39,922 bases of DNA. Origin: CAIYWZ01 sp964497925 (GTDB taxonomy: Bacteria > Pseudomonadota > Alphaproteobacteria > CAIYWZ01). The DNA lies in NCBI GenBank assembly GCA_964497925.1, contig CAZCFE010000010.1:1-39922 (forward strand), written 5' to 3'. Shown here one piece after another: positions 19,130 through 26,686 of the stretch (its first letter is position 1; every line of letters starts with the position of its first letter). The notes under the pieces are model-generated. The model did no database searches. It was not told the origin of the DNA and saw only the letters and a list, made by a program, of their open reading frames with translations. The translations under genes and the position numbers were made by a program.

Positions 19130-21958
19130 ATGAAAAATGAAAAAAAGATTTTAAGTGCAATCGTTGTATCTTTAATGCTTGCAAGCTGTGGCGATGACAA
19201 AGCTGCCGATTCAGCAGCAGCTTCTGCTTCAACGATTAAATCTGTAACACCAATGAGCGTTGTTATGCTTAATAAGGAAGTCGGAGTAGGAGCTAAGATT
19301 GATCTTTTGAGCGCAGATCTTTCTATTGCTAGCACAGCAGCTTTTGATGTTGATTCTGCTGATGGAAAAGCTGATGCAAACGCAAAAGCTTATGCTGCTG
19401 CGCTTAAAGCAGCAACAACAGGAACAACAGCAAAGTTTGATGCGTCTAAGCCAATTGTTCTTGATTTAACAGGCGTTAAAGCAACAGTAACAGCTGCTCA
19501 AACAGCAGATAAATTCCCTGTAATCAATGTTCGTAAGCTCACATTAGACGCAACTTCAAATATGGAGTTATTTGGTGTTGCAGCAGTTGCTGAAGTAAAA
19601 GATTCAGCCGGCGCAGTTACAACTCCAGCTGTTAAAGCAACGCGTTTGAACGTTGGTGAAATTTCTTCTGCAAAAGGTGCAACATTCACATTGGCAACAG
19701 CAGGTGAGCTTTCATTGTCTTCTGGAACACTCAACAGCGTTGTTGAAGTAAAAGATGCAGCAACTATCGTATTTGATGATTACACAGCAGCTGATGCTGA
19801 TGCAAAACTTCTTGGTGTGAACCGTACTTTGACTGTTGGTGCGCATGGCGAATTGAAATCTGCAACAGACACAGTGATCCCAGCAGGACAAAAAATCATT
19901 TTGAATGCTGCAGGCATGGATGCAATCACAGATGCAATATTTGATGCGGATGCTGCTGTAAAGACCGCTAAAGGCCTTGTGACTGCTGCTGCAACGGCAA
20001 CAACTGCTGCTGACGCAATGGCTGATGATACTGTTGGCGTGACGGCCAAAGCTGATGCAGTGAAAAAAGCAAAAGAAGACACAGATGCTGCCGCAACAGC
20101 GTTGGTTGATGCAAAAGCTGCTGTAACAACTGCAGAAAGCAGAAAAGTTGCAGGGACACTTACTTTTGGATCAGATGCCACTAAGCCATTAAGTGTTATG
20201 GGAATGTTGCAAGTTGACTTCCAAAATATAGCCCTTCAAAATAAGAAAATTATTATTGGTTCTGTAAAAGATGACGCCTTAAAAACAGTTGATGCGGCAG
20301 GAAATGGTCTTTTTGGTGACGGTATTTGGGGGGATGTGGTTCTTGCCAAAGGTAAATTCACACTTTCTGGGAAAGATACAACAGCTGAAACTGTAACAGT
20401 TGGAAAAGGTGGAACATTTACATTTGGTGCAAAAAAAATCGGAAATGTAGATTTGGCAGAAAATGCGACGTTTGTGTCAACAGGCGAGTTCGATGGAACT
20501 GTGGGAGATTTTACTCTTATTGCTGATAAGGCACATAACATTACAGCAACAACAGGAAAAACATTAACTGTTGGAACATTGACAATGAATAAGTTTTCAA
20601 ATACAACAATTAAAATTTCTGATGCTGGAATGGTAACTAAAGGCGTTGATGCCTCCGCATTTGTAACTGCTTACACGCCTGTTTTTGCTGATAGTGTAGC
20701 GAAAGTTGCAGTAGAAAAAGCTGCTGAGGAGCTTAAAGCTGCAATTGCTGCTGATACAGCTGCTAGTACTGATGAGACACAGGCAAAACTAAAAGAAGCA
20801 ACTGCTGCTGATACTGTAGCAAAAGCAGAAGAAGCAAAGACAGTCGCTGCGCTTACTGCCGATGCGAACAAATTACAACTTGCTTACAATGCTGCAAAAG
20901 CAGCAGCTGTAACCGCTGCTGCTGTCGATGGAAGCACACTTGTAACATCAAAAGTAGCAATGACAATCGATGGAAAAATTAAATTGACTGCTGTAAATAA
21001 AAATAAAATCCCTGCAGGGTCAATCATAAAGATCCTTCATTCCGACGCTTCCGTGACCTCTGGAGCTGATTTGAAATGGTCAGGTGATGCCCTTGTTAAG
21101 CTTGCTGATGCGACAAAATCTGCAGACCTTACAACAGCCACTGCGGTTCTCTTGAAGGATGCTGATGTTGCCAGTAAGGATCTTTTCTTGTTAACTTTAG
21201 CTGAAATTGCTGCAGCTCCAGCTGCAGCTTCAGCTTCACCAGCACCAATGATGTCTTCTGGAGTAGGAAGTTTTGAAAGTGCTTTGTTCGGCGCACAAGA
21301 AATGAAGGTGGGTGCGGTTTCAATCGCTTCTACAGCACAAGGTCAAACAGGTCAATTGGTTGGGTTTAGCTTTGCTGGTATGAATGTTTATGCAAGCTAT
21401 GAAACATCCACAAACGCAATCAACTCTGCTGCTGCTGCTTACAAGACAAGCTTTGGTGGATTTGATCTTTCCAGCAATGTTGTATACGCTGTAAACAAGT
21501 CAAGTCTTGGTGATTTGAATGTTGATTCAAAAACATTTGCATCTCAAGTTCAAGTGGCTCTTCCAATGAAGGCTCTTGGTGCAACATTTACACCATCCGC
21601 ATTTGCCGGTTACGGTGTTATTGCATCTGATAACAGCACACTTGTTTCAGGTGACAGCTTTAATGCCGGAACATCTGCAAGTTTTGCAGGGGCTGCGTTT
21701 AAGGCGTCTACAGACTTCTCATTCAAGTCCGTTGCATTTAAGGCGTTTGCAAACTTCTCAGCTGCGTCTGAATTTGCTGCTCGTGGAAGTGAAAATGGTG
21801 TTGCGGCGACTGTTGCTCCAACACAATCATCCGCGATGTTTGGTGTGAATGCTGCTGTTGATTCTTCAACATCTGTATCCGCGCAAGCTGGCGTTGTGAA
21901 GAACAACAATCTTGATGCAGCAGGCAAGTTCGAACTTGCAATGAACATCAAGCTTTAA
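19130..21958 (+). CDS. Lipoprotein with beta-helix passenger and autotransporter-like C-terminal barrel
   Basis: The 942-residue protein begins with a type II signal peptide and lipobox LASC; Cys20 is the lipidation site and the only cysteine I see. Gly at +2 does not signal inner-membrane retention, so an outer-membrane lipoprotein is expected. Residues about 90-260 and 340-515 are beta-rich and resemble parallel beta-helix (LTLDATSNMELFG, VTVGKGGTFTFGAK). They are interrupted by two Ala-rich helical insertions (about 266-340 and 518-600). The last 235 residues are amphipathic strands ending KFELAMNIKL, suggesting a membrane barrel. Lipidated autotransporters exist (for example NalP, SphB1), but I recognise no protease domain here. 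AAGGAAT precedes the ATG. It resembles the exoprotein in composition, and its role is probably surface adhesion or structure. Confidence 0.75.
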   Translation: MKNEKKILSAIVVSLMLASCGDDKAADSAAASASTIKSVTPMSVVMLNKEVGVGAKIDLLSADLSIASTAAFDVDSADGKADANAKAYAAALKAATTGTTAKFDASKPIVLDLTGVKATVTAAQTADKFPVINVRKLTLDATSNMELFGVAAVAEVKDSAGAVTTPAVKATRLNVGEISSAKGATFTLATAGELSLSSGTLNSVVEVKDAATIVFDDYTAADADAKLLGVNRTLTVGAHGELKSATDTVIPAGQKIILNAAGMDAITDAIFDADAAVKTAKGLVTAAATATTAADAMADDTVGVTAKADAVKKAKEDTDAAATALVDAKAAVTTAESRKVAGTLTFGSDATKPLSVMGMLQVDFQNIALQNKKIIIGSVKDDALKTVDAAGNGLFGDGIWGDVVLAKGKFTLSGKDTTAETVTVGKGGTFTFGAKKIGNVDLAENATFVSTGEFDGTVGDFTLIADKAHNITATTGKTLTVGTLTMNKFSNTTIKISDAGMVTKGVDASAFVTAYTPVFADSVAKVAVEKAAEELKAAIAADTAASTDETQAKLKEATAADTVAKAEEAKTVAALTADANKLQLAYNAAKAAAVTAAAVDGSTLVTSKVAMTIDGKIKLTAVNKNKIPAGSIIKILHSDASVTSGADLKWSGDALVKLADATKSADLTTATAVLLKDADVASKDLFLLTLAEIAAAPAAASASPAPMMSSGVGSFESALFGAQEMKVGAVSIASTAQGQTGQLVGFSFAGMNVYASYETSTNAINSAAAAYKTSFGGFDLSSNVVYAVNKSSLGDLNVDSKTFASQVQVALPMKALGATFTPSAFAGYGVIASDNSTLVSGDSFNAGTSASFAGAAFKASTDFSFKSVAFKAFANFSAASEFAARGSENGVAATVAPTQSSAMFGVNAAVDSSTSVSAQAGVVKNNNLDAAGKFELAMNIKL

Positions 21959-21990
21959 TCTTAACTTTTCAAACGTTTATCGTTAGAATA

Positions 21991-22021
21991 GGGGAAGAGA
22001 AATCTTCCCCTTTTTCTTTTT
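21991..22021 (+). terminator. Intrinsic terminator after the lipoprotein-barrel gene
   Basis: GGGGAAGA (21991-21998), loop GAAA and TCTTCCCC (22003-22010) form an 8-bp stem with a stable tetraloop, followed directly by TTTTTCTTTT. It separates the surface locus from rpoN. Confidence 0.9.
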
Positions 22022-22060
22022 GTTAACCAAATTGCAACTTCTTTGTATCATCATAAAAAT

Positions 22061-23386
22061 ATGATGAGATTAGAACAAAATATAAAACAACAACAAAAGC
22101 TTATTTTAACATCGCATATGCAACAGTTTATGCATGTTTTACAGTTGAGCAATATTGAACTCATGGATACGATTTCTGGTCAAATCGAAGAGAATCCATT
22201 TTTAATTGAAGAAACGCCTTTGCCACGCCGTGAAGAATTTTTCGCCCCACCCAAGCCGCGAAATTTTTTGTCTGATTTTAATTTTGAAGACACATTACAA
22301 GATGCGCCTTCAATGGTTGAAAAAATTCAAAATCAAATTCTTTTGAATTTTCATGATATTCCAAGTCAACGCATTGCGCAGCATTTTATTTTATTTCTTG
22401 ATGAGTCCGGCTATTTTAGGGCCGATCTTTCTGATCTTTCCTTAAAGCTTGGAACAAACATTGAAAACTTAGAACGCATTTTAAATGTTATGCAATCATT
22501 TGATCCAATTGGAATTTTCGCAAGAGATTTGAAAGAGTGTTTCAAAATTCAACTTAAAGACCAAGATTCAATCACACCCATGATTAACCGAATTATTGAT
22601 AGTTTGGATTATTTAACAACCGGAAATATGAAAGAGCTTTTAAAAGCATCAGGAAGTAAGATTGAAGATGTTCAAAGTGTGATTCAAAAGCTTAAAACCT
22701 TGGATCCAAAACCAGGTTTTCAGTCAAGTGAAAGCGCTTTTGGTGCAGGGCATATTGTCCCAGATCTTTATCTTGATATTGATGAAGGTGGAAAATGGAG
22801 TTTATCATTAAACCCAGATCTTGTCCCAAAATTATCCCTTCATCAAGAGCTTTTTCAAAAAAGCATGCTTGCAAATATCACAAAAGATGAAGAAGGCTTT
22901 ATTAAAGAAAAATATTCAGGAGCGGCCCATTTGATTAAAGTCATTCAACAGCGCAATGACACGCTTTTACGCATTGCCAATGAAGTTGCCACAACTCAGC
23001 GTTTATTCTTTACGCAAGGGATTCATTTTATGAAACCTTTAACTTTGAAAAAAGTAGCTGAACAATTGGGTGTTCATGAAAGCACTGTTTCAAGAGGATG
23101 TTCAAACAAATATATCGCAACACCAAGAGGGACATTTGAATTGAAGTTCTTTTTCCAAAGTGGTGTCACGGATACAGATGGAGATGCTGTGTCATCGGCC
23201 CAAATTATTTACCATATTAAAAATATCATCAGCACAGAAGCCTCTAAGAAGCCTCACAGTGATGAAGAACTAACGGGTATCCTAAATGCCAAGGGGATCC
23301 AGGTTGCGCGGCGTACGGTGGCAAAATACAGAGAAGAGGCGGGGATCCCATCATCAAGTGTGCGCAAACGTCAACGTGGCGGATAA
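22061..23386 (+). CDS. rpoN: RNA polymerase sigma-54 factor
   Basis: Sigma-54 directs RNA polymerase to -24/-12 promoters and needs an AAA+ activator. The protein has all three family regions. The N-terminal activator-interacting region is rich in Gln and Leu (LEQNIKQQQKLILTSHMQQF). A core-binding domain follows (FDPIGIFARDLKEC, DPKPGF). The C-terminal part carries a helix-turn-helix (LKKVAEQLGVHESTVSRGCS) and ends with the RpoN box ARRTVAKYREEAGIP. At 441 residues it is slightly short for the family. The frame is open back to a TTG at 22043, but ATG at 22061 or 22064 fits the family better; no strong ribosome-binding site is visible. It follows a terminator and converges on grxD with only two bases between stops. 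Together with fliX at 38 kb it suggests sigma-54-dependent flagellar genes. Confidence 0.96.
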   Translation: MMRLEQNIKQQQKLILTSHMQQFMHVLQLSNIELMDTISGQIEENPFLIEETPLPRREEFFAPPKPRNFLSDFNFEDTLQDAPSMVEKIQNQILLNFHDIPSQRIAQHFILFLDESGYFRADLSDLSLKLGTNIENLERILNVMQSFDPIGIFARDLKECFKIQLKDQDSITPMINRIIDSLDYLTTGNMKELLKASGSKIEDVQSVIQKLKTLDPKPGFQSSESAFGAGHIVPDLYLDIDEGGKWSLSLNPDLVPKLSLHQELFQKSMLANITKDEEGFIKEKYSGAAHLIKVIQQRNDTLLRIANEVATTQRLFFTQGIHFMKPLTLKKVAEQLGVHESTVSRGCSNKYIATPRGTFELKFFFQSGVTDTDGDAVSSAQIIYHIKNIISTEASKKPHSDEELTGILNAKGIQVARRTVAKYREEAGIPSSSVRKRQRGG

Positions 23387-23388
23387 TT

Positions 23389-23703
23389 CTAGACTCCTAA
23401 AATTTCTTGCAATTCCCCTGATTGGTAAAGTTCTTTTACGATGTCGCATCCACCAACAAATTCGCCGTTGATGTAAAGTTGGGGAAGTGTTGGCCAGCTT
23501 GAGAACGCTTTGACTCCTTCGCGGATATCATTGTTTTCCATTACGTTGCAGGATCCAAATTCAACATTCAAGGTATTCAAAATTTTAACGACCACGCCTG
23601 AAAATCCGCACATAGGAAGGCTTGGCGTTCCCTTCATGTAAAGCATGACTTTATTATTTGATAAATCTTGGCGGATTTGATTGAAAATATCTTCTTGTGT
23701 CAT
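23389..23703 (-). CDS. grxD: Monothiol glutaredoxin, Grx4/GrxD family
   Basis: This 104-residue protein has the CGFS active site (Cys32) within GTPSLPMCGFS, plus the WPTLPQLYINGEFVGGCDI stretch that binds glutathione in the family. CGFS glutaredoxins carry or transfer [2Fe-2S] clusters and form complexes with BolA proteins. The bolA gene lies one base upstream, which strongly supports that role. The frame extends further upstream into bolA, but the ATG at 23703 matches the family N-terminus (TQEDIFNQIR). It is the last gene of the hscA-fdx-bolA-grxD unit. Confidence 0.96.
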   Translation of the reverse strand: MTQEDIFNQIRQDLSNNKVMLYMKGTPSLPMCGFSGVVVKILNTLNVEFGSCNVMENNDIREGVKAFSSWPTLPQLYINGEFVGGCDIVKELYQSGELQEILGV

Positions 23704-23704
23704 T

Positions 23705-23944
23705 TTATATATCCTTGTGTTCTTTTGTTTCGATTGATAATGCATGAAGTTTTGTTCCTGCGATATCACCTAGCGCTTTATAAACTTCCCTATGTTGGCT
23801 TATTTTGGACATTCCTTTGAAACCTTCCCAAAATATTGATATTTTATAGTGATCTGAGTCACCAACAAGATCTTGAAGCTCGATTTCTGCTCCTTCAAAA
23901 TGAGGGGATAGAAGGTCCATGAGCTCATTTTTTGAAATTGCCAT
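23705..23944 (-). CDS. bolA: BolA family iron-sulphur/redox partner protein
   Basis: The 79-residue product is a single BolA domain (KH-like fold) with the typical sequence GDSDHYKISIFWEGFKGMSKISQHREVYKAL and the conserved C-terminal LHALSI. The conserved His of the SQHREVY motif is present. BolA proteins bind CGFS glutaredoxins through a shared Fe-S cluster. The gene ends one base before grxD begins, so the pair is almost certainly cotranscribed and functionally coupled. Confidence 0.94.
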   Translation of the reverse strand: MAISKNELMDLLSPHFEGAEIELQDLVGDSDHYKISIFWEGFKGMSKISQHREVYKALGDIAGTKLHALSIETKEHKDI

Positions 23945-23946
23945 CT

Positions 23947-24087
23947 TTAGTTCACCGGTTGTGGGGTTGGAATGACTTTTCGAATTTCTGTTTGAGGTGA
24001 GGGTATTCCGATATAGCTTAGAATAATAAGCCCACCGCCTATTGTGACGAACAAAAATGTGAAAATTGCTTTTTGTAATGAGGTCAT
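23947..24087 (-). CDS. Small single-pass membrane protein in the Fe-S operon
   Basis: A 46-residue frame reads MTSLQKAIFTFLFVTIGGG, then LIILSYIGIPSPQTEIRKV and IPTPQPVN. It contains one transmembrane helix (about residues 7-26) followed by a short Pro-rich tail, which would be an N-in bitopic protein with the tail in the periplasm if the positive-inside rule holds (Lys6). It fits exactly between fdx (2 bases away) and bolA (2 bases away) with no overlap, which argues that it is real. Similar tiny proteins with a helix plus an IP-P-T-like tail occur in alphaproteobacteria as I recall, but I cannot name a function. The ribosome-binding site is poor, so translation may be coupled to fdx. Confidence 0.7.
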   Translation of the reverse strand: MTSLQKAIFTFLFVTIGGGLIILSYIGIPSPQTEIRKVIPTPQPVN

Positions 24088-24089
24088 GG

Positions 24090-24419
24090 TTACACCATCA
24101 TATTGCGTGTTGCGCCAGGAAGGCTGACCACAAGACCATCTAGGTCATCACTCATGATGATTTGGCAACCAAGACGTGATGTGTGAGTAAGACCAAAGGC
24201 AAGGTCCAGCATATCTTCTTCATCCTCAGTGGCTGCTTCAAGCTTTGGAAACCATGATTGATCGATGATAACATGACAAGTGGAACAAGCCAGAGATCCT
24301 TCACATGCGCCCTCTAAGTCAATTTCATGAATGTGCGCAATTTCTAATATTGATAATCCGTTGGGTGCTTCTACTTCTTTTTTGTCGCCATTTGTTGTGA
24401 TGAATGTTATTTTTGGCAT
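24090..24419 (-). CDS. fdx: [2Fe-2S] ferredoxin, adrenodoxin/Isc type
   Basis: The 109-residue protein has the ISC-type ferredoxin cysteine pattern C-x5-C-x2-C ... C (Cys39, Cys45, Cys48, Cys85) in GACEGSLACSTCHVI and SRLGCQI. In the Isc pathway this ferredoxin supplies electrons for cluster assembly on IscU. It overlaps the hscA stop by one base (TAATG), typical of hscA-fdx pairs. The acidic stretch EAATEDEEDMLD matches the partner-docking region of the adrenodoxin family. Confidence 0.97.
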   Translation of the reverse strand: MPKITFITTNGDKKEVEAPNGLSILEIAHIHEIDLEGACEGSLACSTCHVIIDQSWFPKLEAATEDEEDMLDLAFGLTHTSRLGCQIIMSDDLDGLVVSLPGATRNMMV

Positions 24420-26086
24420 TATTCTACTCCATTGTTTATTTGTAAATTCTTTAATACGCTTTTTAATTGCATTTGTGCAAGAGGTTCTATTGTATTTGCA
24501 ATAATTTTTATTTTTTCTTGTATTGCGCTTGTGTTTTGTTCGTTTAAGGCTTGCTTTAAAAGATCAACTTCTGTTTGAATGAAAAGTTTGTCTTCCTGGC
24601 TTGCAAGCTCTAGAGTCGATTGCGCGATTTCAATCAAGCTTGAGGCTTTTACTCTGGCCGTGAATAGAAGTCTATTGTTGATATCATCTTTTGCATTTTG
24701 TGATGCTTCTATTAAAATCTGCATAATTTCTTGTGTGGATAAATTATTAACAGCCAAAGTATGTAGAGTTTCTTTTTTATCAGAATTTAAATCTTTTGCT
24801 TCAACCAAAAGCAAGCCATCTGCATCAATATGAAAGACGACCTGAATTCGAGGAATTCCTGCTGGCGCGTCATCAATTGGTCCTAAAACAAATTCACCTA
24901 GTGATTTGCATTGCGCCGCAAATTCACGTTCACCTTGAAGGATGTGAATTTTTATGAATTGTTGGCTATTTTGTTGTGTTGTGAAAATTTGCGCTTTGGA
25001 TACAGGAATGGACGTGTTTCGAGGAATAATCCAATCAACAATTCCGCCCATCGTTTCAATGCCAAGAGATAAGGGGGTAACATCCAGCAAAAGATGATCT
25101 TGATCGCAAATGAGGCTTTGTGCTTGGTGTCCTGCGCCAAGACCTACAACTTCATCTGGGTTGATGTCATCAAGGATGGGAGCGCTAAATGTGGTTTTTA
25201 ATATTTTTTTAATTAAAGGGATTCTTGTTGAGCCTCCGACCAGAACAATTCCTTCCAGCTGAGAGGGAGATATTTTTTGATCTTCTAATGTGTTGTCCAC
25301 AATTTCAAGAGTTTTGTTTAGCAAGGGCGATATCAGTTTTTCAAAATCTTCTCTAGATAATTGAGGGGATGATTCGAAGGTAAGAGATTCTTTGATTTGC
25401 TTTGACTTTGAAATTGTCTCAGGTGTTATTTTTTGAAAAACTTTTTGCGCGATAAGCGCATCAAAGTCATCTCCGCCAAGATCGGCATCTCCACCCGTGG
25501 CAAGAATTTGGAATACATTGTTTTTTAACCGCAAAAGAGAAAAATCAAAGGTCCCTCCGCCTAAATCGTAGATTCCAAAAAGGCCTTCTTTCTTTTTTGA
25601 AAGGCCATAAGCAATGGCAGCGGCAGTGGGCTCGGCAAGTAAGCGCATGACTTCGAAACCTGCATCTATAGCCGCCTTTTTAATTGCATTGCGTCTTGTG
25701 TCATCAAAATAAGCAGGAACTGTTACGATTGCATGTTTTGTATCAATACCTGATCTTGCAAAAGCTTCATTTTTTAAATGCTTGAATAAGTGTACAGCCA
25801 AATCTTGAGTATTGATTCCGCAGAATTTTTCTTCTTGCCCAACGAATCTTTTGATGGACTTTATGTTTTTTTCACATGCAAAATTCCCGCAAACAATATC
25901 ATCTCCTTGCAAAGAAATAACGCTAGGGATTAAAGAAGTACCTTTTTCATCGCAAAGAATTGTCACACTTGTGTGAGAAGCAAGACTTAAAACACAGTGC
26001 GTCGTTCCAAAGTCAATACCAAGGGCATGATCAATGGGGGCGGCGGATGTTTCTGGTTCGTCGATTTGTAACAACATTTTTTGCAT
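24419..26086 (-). CDS. hscA: Fe-S assembly Hsp70 chaperone HscA
   Basis: HscA is a specialised DnaK homologue that helps release Fe-S clusters from IscU. The protein has Hsp70 nucleotide-binding motifs: phosphate-1 loop GIDFGTTH (about residues 23-30), VPAYFDDTRRNA, LAEPTAAAIAYGL, YDLGGGTFDFSLL and VLVGGSTRIPLI. A substrate-binding domain with LLLDVTPLSLGIETMGG follows. The adjacent fdx and bolA/grxD identify it as HscA rather than DnaK. At 555 residues it is about 60 shorter than E. coli HscA (616), with shortening seen in the nucleotide-binding subdomain after NIKSIKRFVG. No hscB lies in the window. An alternative start is three codons downstream (26077). A strong promoter is about 30 bases upstream, so this heads the operon. 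Confidence 0.95.
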   Translation of the reverse strand: MQKMLLQIDEPETSAAPIDHALGIDFGTTHCVLSLASHTSVTILCDEKGTSLIPSVISLQGDDIVCGNFACEKNIKSIKRFVGQEEKFCGINTQDLAVHLFKHLKNEAFARSGIDTKHAIVTVPAYFDDTRRNAIKKAAIDAGFEVMRLLAEPTAAAIAYGLSKKKEGLFGIYDLGGGTFDFSLLRLKNNVFQILATGGDADLGGDDFDALIAQKVFQKITPETISKSKQIKESLTFESSPQLSREDFEKLISPLLNKTLEIVDNTLEDQKISPSQLEGIVLVGGSTRIPLIKKILKTTFSAPILDDINPDEVVGLGAGHQAQSLICDQDHLLLDVTPLSLGIETMGGIVDWIIPRNTSIPVSKAQIFTTQQNSQQFIKIHILQGEREFAAQCKSLGEFVLGPIDDAPAGIPRIQVVFHIDADGLLLVEAKDLNSDKKETLHTLAVNNLSTQEIMQILIEASQNAKDDINNRLLFTARVKASSLIEIAQSTLELASQEDKLFIQTEVDLLKQALNEQNTSAIQEKIKIIANTIEPLAQMQLKSVLKNLQINNGVE

Positions 26087-26117
26087 ATACTCATGTGATT
26101 AATTTACTAATTTACTA

Positions 26118-26146
26118 TATATACAGTGTATTTTATTTTTTGTCAA
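26118..26146 (-). promoter_or_regulatory. Sigma-70 promoter of the hscA-fdx-bolA-grxD operon
   Basis: On the minus strand a consensus TTGACA (26141-26146) is followed after exactly 17 bases by TATATA (26118-26123). Transcription would start about 25 bases before the hscA ATG. Just downstream lies a direct repeat AGTAAATT-AGTAAATT, which could bind a regulator such as an Rrf2-family Fe-S sensor; that is a guess. Confidence 0.7.
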
Positions 26147-26200
26147 GTAAAATTATCAGATCCATTATTTTTAAATTATTATGCGAAATGCTCTGAATAT

Positions 26201-26232
26201 AAAAGGTTGCTTTCTTAAAGCACCGATCTTTT
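26201..26232 (-). terminator. Candidate terminator after the NUDIX gene
   Basis: TGCTTT-CTT-AAAGCA (26208-26222) forms a hairpin extended by a GG/CC pair with a bulge, and by AAAAG/CTTTT. Read on the minus strand it ends in CTTTTATATT. It immediately follows the NUDIX stop codon. The stem is imperfect and the T-run is short. Confidence 0.45.
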
Positions 26233-26233
26233 A

Positions 26234-26680
26234 TTAAGAAGTGAAAATTCGGAACTCGCCATAATTGATACCTTTGAAATGATTTTCCAATCCACATTTT
26301 GTTGACAATGTCAAAGGGGATGGGAGAGCGCTTAAGCTAAACCAGTCCATAGAGTCTTGCTTCAAAGGCTCTTTGTTGATAGGGGTTTGATTTTTTGGAA
26401 GGTTTGCGTAGAAGAACAGTTCTAAAGAATGAAAAGGGTTTTTGGGATTCATCCAATCAGGCTGAATTAAATCGATCGTTGTGATCAACTGTACGTTTTC
26501 TAATATGATGCCAATTTCTTCAAAGGCTTCTCGAATAATAGCCTCTTTTGGAGATTCGTTTTGTTCGATGCTTCCTGTGACGCAATGCCAGTGATTTGCC
26601 CAAAATTTTTGAAGATGAGATCTTTTTGTGAGCAGTATTTTGTCGTCTTTATTTAAAATCAAATGCGGTACAATTAACAT
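26234..26680 (-). CDS. NUDIX hydrolase
   Basis: The 148-residue protein carries a full NUDIX box, GSIEQNESPKEAIIREAFEE followed by IGI, fitting G-x5-E-x7-R-E-x-x-E-E-x-G-[ILV]. This is the Mg2+-binding pyrophosphohydrolase site that cleaves nucleoside diphosphates linked to another moiety. The N-terminal VPHLILNKDDKILLTKRS and the WHCVTGS context resemble MutT/dihydroneopterin-triphosphate pyrophosphatase-like enzymes, but the substrate cannot be assigned from sequence alone. It lies six bases downstream of a GNAT gene on the same strand and is probably the last gene of that unit. Confidence 0.88.
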   Translation of the reverse strand: MLIVPHLILNKDDKILLTKRSHLQKFWANHWHCVTGSIEQNESPKEAIIREAFEEIGIILENVQLITTIDLIQPDWMNPKNPFHSLELFFYANLPKNQTPINKEPLKQDSMDWFSLSALPSPLTLSTKCGLENHFKGINYGEFRIFTS

Positions 26681-26686
26681 GATTGT

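Noticed and set aside
4404..21958. Mobile element or prophage carrying the surface genes
   Set aside because: No transposase, integrase, terminal inverted repeats or target duplication was seen at either side; tRNA-Pro at 4161-4237 has no partial repeat that I could find.
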